Below are positions 35,612 through 44,686 of a DNA stretch of 64,000 nt, piece after piece. The number at the start of each line of letters is the position of its first letter. Within the stretch, counting starts at the first letter, position 1. The notes below the pieces were generated by a model. That model worked only from the letters and a program-made list of their open reading frames with translations. It did not search any database and had not been told where the DNA came from. This DNA comes from Cherax quadricarinatus (Eukaryota; Arthropoda; Malacostraca; Decapoda; Parastacidae), in assembly GCF_038502225.1 (NCBI RefSeq), contig NC_091292.1, forward strand, positions 48,446,902-48,510,901, read 5' to 3'. The translations under genes and the position numbers were made by a program.

Positions 35612-36978
35612 ATAAAGATATCCAGATGTTGCACATGTGTCTTAACTTTCATATTTTCGGTATTTTATACCTTTCTTGCACTTTGTAGTGTGTAAATAGG
35701 TTCACGTGTGCGGGTAGCAAAACTTACTTAGGTCACTGTAGTGTGATCCCTTGACGTTACCACGTTGTTGAAGCCAGTATTGATTGCCTGACTGAAGATA
35801 TGACATTGGACTTCCTCATAGCTTAGTCACTTTTGACTGTGTTAAACATCTTTGTTTCAACATCACCGGACTTGGCCATCACTTATCCACAAGTTCAACT
35901 TGTAAACTATGTTCAAGGATAATGCCCATAGTGGACAGAATTACTGGCGACGTAGCTCACTTAGTAGATATAACTATTTGTGTTTCAACACTTTTTGCTT
36001 CAGTTCTTAATATTTCCACGATTATTCACAGCACTGAGATTTACTGTTGTGTTACCAGGCATAAGAGAAATACTCGCTCCTCAAGATTATCTCGTCCTCA
36101 AATTTCACTGGAGACCTCCAGAGCACAACTTGAATATTATGAAATACACATAGATACAACCACAAATTTTCTGTTTTAATGCAGCGTGGCCACGCCAGCA
36201 GTCACTTGTTCACTCGCTGTATCATCAATGGTTAAGTTCATTCGTCGCAATCTAAATCTCTGAGCTTCACCATCTTTATATATTATCGAATTTATGCTGA
36301 CGAAACGTCTACGGGCACATTTACTCCGAGGTGCTGGTTGTTGAGTATAATTCTACTAGCTGTGTTATCAGACTTTCTCAGACAAACATGAATAAATTAC
36401 AGCGAGTTTTCTTGCAAGGGTCGTGCTGTCATATGTCAGTGGAACGCCTTCCAACTGAACAAAAGAAATTAATGGAAAAATAAATAAATAAAGAAATAAC
36501 TTAGGAAAAATGAGAATAATTATTTGAGAATTTTACTTAAAATTTAAATATAATAAAAAAAATTGGCCTTCAGTTCTTTGAGTTGGGCAGGAGTAGGTAT
36601 GGCCCTGGATAGTTCCTCTGATGTTATTTATGTTGGTTATCCTGGGCAGATGGTAATCCGATGTTCTGGAATCTCCTACCACTTGGATGGAGCACAAGTA
36701 GAATAGGTAAGGGCCGGTAGTAGTAGAATAATATTAATAAGTATTATTAACACGTCTTGCTCCTTTATCTGGCGTCTATCCTGGAAGACCACGCCAGGAA
36801 CAGAGCTGGTAAATAAGAGAAAATTAACTGGTTACCCATAGTTATGATAATATAACATTTAAGAATTGAAAAGAATGATAACTGCCAAAATCACATTCGT
36901 CTCTCAGCCCTTGAGTAGAGAGGACGTGCGCTGCTGCTACCCCCTGGTGTTGATTAGTGGCAGTTATATTTTCACAGC
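35612..36978. other. Unassigned sequence and probable 5' UTR of the Tx1-like LINE
   Basis: No supported gene. The last part (about 36890-36978, GC-richer, upstream of ORF1) is probably the element's 5' UTR. Its exact start is not visible because no target duplication could be matched. Confidence 0.4.
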
Positions 36979-38217
36979 ATGGCGCAGGCAAGCCGGAGAC
37001 GCATAAACACAGTCTGTGTTGAGCTTATCCGTGGGGCTGTGACAGGAACTTCTATGGACCTGATACTACCTGCAATCATACGAGATACATATGGTATTGC
37101 TGACGAGGAGATATATGGAGTAGCGCTGAATGGCACGACGAGGATCTTTGTCAAGTTTAATTTGGCAAGTGTGTATGAGGCGGTAGTAGACAAGTACCAG
37201 GAGGTTACTTTGACAGTTAACTCCGCTGTGACCGTGCGACTTCACGACGTTTCTCGCCATTACACATGGGTTAAGATTAGAAATGTGCCATTCGAGGCGG
37301 ATGATTCTGACATCCGTCTTGCGATGGGCAAATATGGTACAGTACATATGGCCACTGTTGGGAAGTGGGCCACTGGGCCATACGCAGGGAAACTCGAAGG
37401 AACGTATTCTGTGAAGATGACGTTACGTTACCCTATTCCGTCGTACGTAGTGCTGCCAGAATTTCGTACCCAGGTGTTTGTGACATACGCTGGGCAACGC
37501 CGGACCTGTCGGTTATGTGGGTCATATGATCACCTAGCGGCTCTGTGTGAAAGGAGGCGTGGCAACATGGAACAAAGGCAACGACATACAGCAATAGAGA
37601 AGAGTGAGGATTTGCCTTATGTGACTCTGCCTACACAAGGTGGGTCCTGGAGTGAGGAGGTCGAGAGAGCGGAGGAGATGGAGTCAGCAGGTGTGACGAG
37701 GGGGGGGGACACCCCTTCATTGAACGCAGCTCAGGTGTTGGAAGAGGACACCCCGACTGCGAGTGCTAGCGATGTGGAAGACTCATTAGCCATGGCTTTA
37801 AATGTGTTATTGGCTGACAAGAGTATTGGGAAGGTTGGGAGTCCAGATCTAGTTCTTGGGTCTGTTGTGGATCCGGGCGTGGAACAGGATCTGAGGTCTG
37901 CGCAGTGTGATAAGAATATTTTGATGCAAGCTGTGGAGGTGGAGGTCCACCGGGACAATGTATCAGACGACATGATGCAAGCAGAGGGAGCATCACGGAA
38001 GCGCGCTGCTGCGCTATCTGACTCCGAGGACGTGATCACGCCTGCTCAGCGCACTGGCAAAAAGTCCTGGGCGGAAGTTACGCAGAGAGGACACAGCGGC
38101 CCTAAGGGGCAGGAGTTGGTTAAGAGCGTTTCTAAAGGGGGGGAGAGGGACCGAGGTGTCACGAAACGATCTGGTGGCAAGACAGTACCAGGGTCAAGAA
38201 GGAAAACCACTCTGTAA
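36979..38217 (+). CDS. Tx1-like ORF1 protein (nucleic-acid-binding, CCHC)
   Basis: 412 residues. It would coat element RNA as a chaperone. The middle region (about residues 90-165, HYTWVKIRNVPFEADDSDIR onward) looks like an RNA-recognition-type fold by sequence layout. A CX2CX4HX4C knuckle (CRLCGSYDHLAALC) follows at about residue 176. The C-terminal half is acidic and low-complexity, ending in a basic tail (KTVPGSRRKTTL). Start chosen: the first Met (MAQASRRR), just after a non-coding stretch with stops. Tx1-type elements share this ORF1 architecture. Confidence 0.82.
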   Translation: MAQASRRRINTVCVELIRGAVTGTSMDLILPAIIRDTYGIADEEIYGVALNGTTRIFVKFNLASVYEAVVDKYQEVTLTVNSAVTVRLHDVSRHYTWVKIRNVPFEADDSDIRLAMGKYGTVHMATVGKWATGPYAGKLEGTYSVKMTLRYPIPSYVVLPEFRTQVFVTYAGQRRTCRLCGSYDHLAALCERRRGNMEQRQRHTAIEKSEDLPYVTLPTQGGSWSEEVERAEEMESAGVTRGGDTPSLNAAQVLEEDTPTASASDVEDSLAMALNVLLADKSIGKVGSPDLVLGSVVDPGVEQDLRSAQCDKNILMQAVEVEVHRDNVSDDMMQAEGASRKRAAALSDSEDVITPAQRTGKKSWAEVTQRGHSGPKGQELVKSVSKGGERDRGVTKRSGGKTVPGSRRKTTL

Positions 38218-38228
38218 GCTTCAAGTGC

Positions 38229-41200
38229 ATGACATTGAACATTAATGGATTGAGATCAGAGAGAAAGTGTGTATGGTTTAGTGAATATTTGGTGCGTAAT
38301 AGTGTTGACGTGGTGTTCGTGCAGGAACACAACTACAGACCAGGTTATGAGTTGAAGGTAAATGGGTATAATGTGTATGTGGAGCATGCGATAAGGTTGA
38401 AAGGAGGAGTTGCCATCCTGGTAAGGGAAACTAGCCCGTTCGTAGTGAGGCATTGTGAGGGTGGGGAGGGGAGGGTGATTCGTGTAGATGGGTGGTGGGG
38501 TAGGGTACAGATGAGTTTGGTGTGTGTGTATGGTCCAGCAGAGGGAGATGTGCGTATTAAGAATAAATTTGTGAAGGATGTCTTAGTATATTATTTGCGT
38601 GCTTTGCCGGGTGTAGCTGTAATTGGTGGTGATTGGAATTGTGTGATAAGGCGTAAGGATGTGGAACCTAGAGGGGCAGGGTATTGTTTGGGGATTTTGG
38701 GGGAATTATTAAATGGAGTGGGGTTAATGGACGTTGGACGGGGTGGGGTTGTAGAACATACTTTTGTTAGACGTGGATATGCGGCAAGACTGGATCGATT
38801 GTATGTGCCCCGAACAGTAATAGTGAGCAGAGTGCGTGTGGTGGACGCGGTTTTTTCGGATCACAGAGGAGTAATGGTGGACCTAGAATGGGAGGGATTG
38901 CCTAGAAGGGGTCAAGGTTATTGGAAGTTAAATGTGAAGCTTTTGCAGGGTGAGGAATGTCGTCAGTCTTTTGCGCAATTGTGGGAACGGTTGGTGGATG
39001 AGGCGCCGGGGGATGATGAACTGGTAAATTGGTGGGATTCGGTGGCTAAAAATCGTATCAGAGAATATTATATTTGTCGTGGGAGGGAAGATAATCGGTT
39101 AAAGTATGGGTTTCAAAGATATCTTGAAGGGCAGCTGCGGGACTGTTATGCAAGAGGAGGAGCAAGCTATCCAGTGCAGGACATTGAGGGTTTAAAGGAG
39201 AGTATTAGGGTATTGCAAAACGAGCGTTTTGATGGTGTGCGAATTATGGGAGGATTGGAAGAAGTGCTATGGGGTGACCGGCCGTCGGCTTGCGTGTTAA
39301 GAGGCCAGAGAAAGAGGAGAGTGACGATGGAGATGATGGGGTTAAACGTACATGTAGGGATGGAAGGGTATAGAGCGGGTCAAGCATTGGTAACGACAGA
39401 GGGTATGAGTGGATATGTAGACGCTTGGTTTAAGTCATATACGCAAAGTGTGGGCTTCCGTGAGGTGGCATTGAGGGAAATGGGAGAGTATGTGCAGTGT
39501 GAGCTTGATGGTCAAGATCGGGTGACATTAGGTGGGCCGATTACGGAGTGTGAGATTTGGCAGGCGTTGTCAGGAGTGAGTTTGGGAAAAGCGCCGGGTA
39601 TAGACGGACTGCCAAATGATTTCTACGTAAAGAATTGGGGGGTTCTGAGGTTTTTTTTAGTAAGGCTGTTTAACATACTTAAGGCGGCTGAGGTAATGGG
39701 AGAGCAGCAACGGACGGCCGTTGTGGTGTTGGTGCCGAAAGGGGAGCAGTCAACGGTAATGGATTATCGGGCACTTTCGCTTATGTGTGGAGATTATAAG
39801 TTGTTTGCGAGAATATTAGGGAACAGAATCAAGAGGGTAATAGGCAAGGTAATTGATAGGGGGCAATATGGGGTGCCAGGAAGGTCGATGTATGAAGGGC
39901 ATGGCATGATTCGAGAATTTATAGAGAAACAGGGGGAGTTGGGTGATGGAGGTGTATTGGCGTTAGATTGGAAGGCTGCTTATGATAGTGTAGAAAGGGA
40001 AGCGTTATGGAGGTTTATGCGTTGGCAAGGTTTTGGGGAAGAAATAATATCTTGGGCAAAATTATTGTATCAGGGGGCATCGATGAGGGTGCAGGTTAAT
40101 GGGAGGCTAGGAGTTAAAATACAGATGCGACGGGGACTGCGCCAAGGCTGCCCACTATCACAAATATTGTTTGCGTGTATACAGGATCCATTTTATAGGG
40201 CCATTCGGAGGTGTGTTGCGGGAGGTGGGGAGGGTACTGACCGGGGGGAGGGGGGGGCTGGTATCGTAGGTTATGTGGATGACACGACTGTTTTGGTGAG
40301 AGGTAATGGGGATTTGCTTAGGGTGGGTAAGGTGGTGGATGTGTTTGGGGAGGCTTCAGGTATGAAAATTAATGTTGAGAAGACTAAGTTTCTAGACTTA
40401 AGGGATAGTACAAATGGGGATGAGGTGGTAGGGGGTGGGTGGAAGGTGGTGGATCAACTAATGATATGTGGGATAATTTATGTGAGAAATACACGGGTGG
40501 CTCAAGAGGTGAATTCGGTGAGAATAGTGAATGGAGTATTGAAAAGACTTGGTGGTTTGAGGGCGGCGCAACTAACGCTGCATCAAAGAGTAATAGTGAC
40601 GAACGTGCTATTGTACAGCAAGATATGGCATGTCGTTGTCATGTACCCGCTGATGAGACGTGAGGTGAAGCGTTTACAACATGGGGTTTTTAGGTTTATA
40701 TGGGGATCGGGCTGCGAATGGTTAAGTAGAGCGGTGTTAACACTTCCGGTCAGTCGAGGAGGGCTGGGACTTTTACCTCTGGAAAAAAGGATGATGAGCG
40801 TGTACCTAAAACGAAGTTATATAAGGGAGGGGTGCGGGAGGGGAGGTGGACTTGTGCGAGTACGTAAGGATATGCAACGGTGGTGGGGGGGTAGGGATTT
40901 AATAGTTGGTGAGGCCATGTTGAGGTTATTAATGACAGTGAGGGATCCGTCGTGTGTTAAATTGCGGGTCCTCGAAGGAGTGGAAGGTAGGTCAGTGGTG
41001 GCTGCTGTTGAAGGGGCATACCCTATGTATGCGTGGAACGAAATATGGACGCGTCTAAAACAATTACGTGTAAAACCGGGTGTTCGGGAGGTAATGTTTA
41101 GATTTTTACATGGGATTTTGCCGTCTGGGGTTGTCCTATTCAATAGGAGGATAAGGGAGGGAGGGGAATGTAGAGCGTGTGGAAGCATGGAGACAATTTT

Positions 41201-41552
41201 GCATGCGGTATATTTTTGTGACTGTATAGAAGTGGTGCGGGTCTGGTTAGGAAAGGTGTTCAGGTTAGTGGGTGGGGGAGGATTGCAGGTGTTGCGGGCT
41301 TTAAGTTTGGATATAGGTGGGGTGAGTAAGATGGTGGAGAATGCAGTGGCGTATTTGGTCACGGATTTTATATATACGTCATGGGCCATGAGGGAGGTGG
41401 GCGTGGATGAGAGGATAAAGGTGTTAGCTGCGACATTTTACAGAACTAAGTGTCGTAATAGGGAAATTTATGGAGGGAGTTGGGAGAATGCTTTTACTGA
41501 GGGCTATCGGAGTTTTAGGTTGAGGGATTTATGGGATTTACGTGCAATGTAA
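38229..41552 (+). CDS. Tx1-like ORF2 protein (APE endonuclease-RT)
   Basis: 1107 residues. N-terminal APE endonuclease (about 1-220) with LNINGL, FVQEHN (Glu), GGDWNC (Asp/Asn) and FSDHRG (SDH). RT motifs: GKAPGIDGLPNDFYVKNW, QYGVPGRSMYEG, VLALDWKAAYDSV (first Asp), RRGLRQGCPLSQ, and YVDD at about residues 682-685, then GMKINVEKTKF. A C-terminal CX2C..H..C motif (CRACGSMETILHAVYFC) matches the L1/Tx1 tail knuckle. No stop or missing catalytic residue is visible. Start: the Met 11 bases after the ORF1 stop, so translation may couple to ORF1 termination. The G-rich, C-poor coding strand sets it apart from every other element here. Confidence 0.93.
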   Translation: MTLNINGLRSERKCVWFSEYLVRNSVDVVFVQEHNYRPGYELKVNGYNVYVEHAIRLKGGVAILVRETSPFVVRHCEGGEGRVIRVDGWWGRVQMSLVCVYGPAEGDVRIKNKFVKDVLVYYLRALPGVAVIGGDWNCVIRRKDVEPRGAGYCLGILGELLNGVGLMDVGRGGVVEHTFVRRGYAARLDRLYVPRTVIVSRVRVVDAVFSDHRGVMVDLEWEGLPRRGQGYWKLNVKLLQGEECRQSFAQLWERLVDEAPGDDELVNWWDSVAKNRIREYYICRGREDNRLKYGFQRYLEGQLRDCYARGGASYPVQDIEGLKESIRVLQNERFDGVRIMGGLEEVLWGDRPSACVLRGQRKRRVTMEMMGLNVHVGMEGYRAGQALVTTEGMSGYVDAWFKSYTQSVGFREVALREMGEYVQCELDGQDRVTLGGPITECEIWQALSGVSLGKAPGIDGLPNDFYVKNWGVLRFFLVRLFNILKAAEVMGEQQRTAVVVLVPKGEQSTVMDYRALSLMCGDYKLFARILGNRIKRVIGKVIDRGQYGVPGRSMYEGHGMIREFIEKQGELGDGGVLALDWKAAYDSVEREALWRFMRWQGFGEEIISWAKLLYQGASMRVQVNGRLGVKIQMRRGLRQGCPLSQILFACIQDPFYRAIRRCVAGGGEGTDRGEGGAGIVGYVDDTTVLVRGNGDLLRVGKVVDVFGEASGMKINVEKTKFLDLRDSTNGDEVVGGGWKVVDQLMICGIIYVRNTRVAQEVNSVRIVNGVLKRLGGLRAAQLTLHQRVIVTNVLLYSKIWHVVVMYPLMRREVKRLQHGVFRFIWGSGCEWLSRAVLTLPVSRGGLGLLPLEKRMMSVYLKRSYIREGCGRGGGLVRVRKDMQRWWGGRDLIVGEAMLRLLMTVRDPSCVKLRVLEGVEGRSVVAAVEGAYPMYAWNEIWTRLKQLRVKPGVREVMFRFLHGILPSGVVLFNRRIREGGECRACGSMETILHAVYFCDCIEVVRVWLGKVFRLVGGGGLQVLRALSLDIGGVSKMVENAVAYLVTDFIYTSWAMREVGVDERIKVLAATFYRTKCRNREIYGGSWENAFTEGYRSFRLRDLWDLRAM

Positions 41553-42660
41553 GGGGTCGCGGCGGGCTGGCTTCCCGATAAGGACAGTGTGAAAGGGTTT
41601 AGTGTGGAAGAGAATGAATATAGTACTGAGACATAAGTGCCTTTGACTGTATGATGAGCGGGTTGTGTGTTGTGAACGATACAAGTTCTTCAATTTAATT
41701 ATTAATTATGCTAATGACAAAGGACGACAGACGTCGTAATGTGATGGAATATTATATATCTGCAACGAAATTATTGGTATGTGTGTAATGAAATGACAAA
41801 ATGGGTGCACTGTGTGAATGCGAAATATATATATACACATGAAGTATTGCGTGTGGTAGGAAGGCTTCAGTATTTATCGACGTGTGAAGGTCATGCACTG
41901 TTATGTTTTGTGCTAACAGACTTACATCTTAGTAGTGGTTTTAATGATATGGGCGAAATATTTTTAGAAAGCTTGACTTATCCTGTTTTCTTAATACATA
42001 TTGTTTTTTCATGGGAGCTCTATAGAGCCCGTAGGTTTAGGTTACCATTGAATTGATATATATTATAGGGTAATTGATGGATGACATAGGATTAGGTATT
42101 TGTGTTTTCACTGGTTGTGTTGTAAAGTGTATGTAACATATGTATATATTTATACCTTCCTGGAGAAGGTGATATGTTTGGGTGTTTAGTAGATATACGT
42201 TGTACATGAATCATGTAGAATTGAATTTTATATTATCTCAATACATTGAGTGATACTGAACGTATCATGTTGTTCAATATGGAATAATGAAAGTATTTCA
42301 TACAATATACAGTTACATATAAAGATTGTTACGTGTCAGGTGGATTGACATGCAAGAAGGGGGGGGGGGTAGTGTTTTCAGAATGTAAGGTGTACATTCC
42401 GTGGCAGGATGTACAATCAGGAATGAGATGTACTTGCCAAGGAGTCTTTAGGTTAGATTTAGTGTTCCAGACATAATGTCATTACTTCAAGGATTGGAGT
42501 GGTCATTGTTTACTGTACAGATTTGTCTTTCAGATGTAATATGTTAATTGGAAAGTACATGTACTATGCAGAATTTTTCATCACTGTTTTCACTATGTAA
42601 TTTGTCGTTTATTTTTATGTACTATGTATGTATTTTCAATAAAATATAAAAAAAAAAAAC
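41553..42660 (+). other. 3' UTR of the Tx1-like LINE with polyadenylation signal
   Basis: T-rich non-coding tail with a G-run at 42360-42369. AATAAA at 42638-42643 is followed within five bases by the A-run, as expected for a reverse-transcribed poly-A end. Confidence 0.8.
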
Positions 42661-43171
42661 AAACACCATATGTCTTGCAGAAGTGGAGGTTCATGCTGTC
42701 ATACACTTACAAACACCGTATGTCTTGCAGGAGTGGAGGGTCATGCTGTCATACACATACAAACACCATATGTCTTGCAGGAGTGGAGGGTCATGCTGTC
42801 ATACGCATACAAACACCATATGCTTTGCAGAAGTGGAGGTTCATGCTGTCATACACATACAAACACCATATGTCTTGCAGAAGTGGAGGGTCATGCTGTC
42901 ATACACATACAAACACCATATGTCTTGCAGGAGTGGAGGGTCATGCTGTCATACACATACAAACACCATATGCTTTGCAGAAGTGGAGGTTCATGCTGTC
43001 ATACACATACAAACACCATATGTCTTGCAGGAGTGGAGGGTCATGCTGTCATACACATACAAACACCATATGCTTTGCAGAAGTGGAGGGTCATGCTGTC
43101 ATACACATACAAACACCATATGTCTTGCAGGAGTGGAGGGTCATGCTGTCATACACATACAAACACCATAT
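42661..43171. repeat. Ten-copy 50-bp tandem repeat
   Basis: Exact 50-base period from 42661 to 43160 with an 11-base partial unit. The unit opens AAACACCATATG and contains TTGCAG, GTGGAGG and TCATGCTGTCATACAC. Two alternating variants (TGTCTTGCAGGAG and TGCTTTGCAGAAG) mix through the array. Open frames in all three phases are by-products of the lack of stops in the unit. Confidence 0.97.
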
Positions 43172-43641
43172 GGACATTTTATCTACTTTTATTTACTTTA
43201 ATTGACATGTTAGAATAACATGTTAAGATATGTCAATGTTCCGATAAGGTTTAATGAAGCTTCTATGTAAAATATTCGAACTCTCTTCATCTCTGCTAAT
43301 GGAAAGAGGGATCATGACACACTTGGTTTACACCTGCATCTGGCCAGTGTGGGAATATAAACAGGGGGCGTAGCCCCATTATCGCCCATCGTTGGACATA
43401 AATATCTCCATAAGGGTGTTCAGGGAGGAAACATTAGCATGTGAGAGAATTTTAAAATGTATAAAAGAAATATGTAACTCATATTATATAGAGAGAAAAA
43501 GATTGGTTAGAAGAATGGTGATGAAGATCAAAAGGAGAGTCACTGAGAGAATAGATGAGGCTCCATCAGCAGTTTGGGAAAGATCAGTAAGTTGAAAAAG
43601 CCTGAGAAGAAAATTAACTAGACAAATAAAATGAAGAGGAC
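43172..43641. other. Unassigned sequence beside the BEL element
   Basis: No recognised gene. The final 50 bases may be a heavily changed LTR end, but I cannot align them with confidence. Confidence 0.4.
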
Positions 43642-44654
43642 GAACACTTAGCTGATAAATGACAGCAAATCGTCTACACAGCCGCCCCTGCAGACGAGGT
43701 CTAGAAGCTGTCGAAACCATCACAACATTGGGCTGTCAAGAGATACAATTTGTAAGTATAAATTACCCCTAGGGGGTGTTATGTCAGCATATTTCATTCG
43801 ATGATGGCTGACGAAATACCTACTTGTTTGGACTCAAAAGTCCACACCTTACTGCCGATTATAGGTTGATTACAAACTCCTTGTGACTCAAGAATTGCGC
43901 AATCCCCCGATCTACAAGAAATTCGTAACATACCTTGCTCTTTGTAACGTGAGCTATGGTGTTCTCAACACCTTCGACAGGTATCGGTGACTTGATAGAA
44001 GCTGAAGTGTCCTTGGATGTCCACGTCTTCCATTGTCTAGGAAACGCACACTGGTACACTATGTTCCACAAGATTTGTCTTTATTGTTCACAATGTATCA
44101 CAAGAGAAGCTGATCACACTTCTCTTAAGTGTTTATTGTGTTTTAGAGACACTTTGTTCACACTAACGCACAGATCGTTCTTTGTCAGTTATCCTGGCGT
44201 CAGTGTCACTCTCAGTAGAGTCAAAAGTAATCTGAAGACGCCACACCGCCCCACGCCGTCACTGCCCTAGCACAAAAAAAAAGCTGACCTAGTACTTTTG
44301 CTTCCTTGCCACTTCCTCGATGAAGCAAAGCAGAATGTTTGTTTCTTGCTGTCTTAAGCATAGACAACAATGTACACTATCTTTACTATGGTAATAAAGT
44401 GGGAGCAGGATTTTCCTTAATTGTCCTGCTAAGTAAGAGATGTACTGTCTCTTATTAAAATACACTTTGCAACACAGGCTGCAAGGAGCAGAGGCCACGT
44501 TGCATACGTGGTATAGCATCTGTGATCAATTACTCACTCTAGCAGTAAACAAGACGCTTGCCCCTTCTGAGAGGGCTTGGCCACTCAGGGCTGAAAGGGG
44601 CTGAAGGGGCTGAAGGGCTGGCTGATACCCCCTCCTGGAGAAAATTTCTCCACA
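43642..44654 (-). mobile_element. BEL/Pao 3' LTR
   Basis: Begins at GAACACTTAGCTG and ends at TTTCTCCACA, the same terminus as the solo LTR at 57551. It lacks the first ~48 bases of the complete LTR. Text is almost the same as the solo LTR (AAACCATCACAACATTGGGC; GACGAAATACCTACTTG) and differs more from the right LTR of its own element (ACTGATGGCTGACAAACTTA). Confidence 0.88.
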
Positions 44655-44686
44655 CTGGGGGGCGGCGGAGGTTCGCTGCAGGTGAA

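Larger units (their letters stand above)
36890..42660 (+). mobile_element. L1/Tx1-like LINE, both ORFs open
   Basis: A two-ORF non-LTR retrotransposon. ORF1 and ORF2 are separated by 11 bases and uninterrupted. About 1.1 kb of 3' UTR follows, with AATAAA at 42638-42643 and an A-run at 42648-42659 that meets a 50-bp tandem array. The coding strand is strikingly G-rich and C-poor. The 5' boundary given here is approximate. Confidence 0.88.

Noticed and set aside
36290..36320. Further hammerhead-like site at GACGAAACGTCTAC
   Set aside because: GAAACGTC is present but no core TTGATAA or stem II hairpin lies upstream.
40817..41389. 190-residue minus-strand ORF
   Set aside because: Antisense shadow of the Tx1-like ORF2, with a composition explained by the G-rich opposite strand.
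42624..43218. Three overlapping proteins of about 170-190 residues
   Set aside because: By-products of the stop-free 50-bp tandem unit, starting inside the LINE tail.
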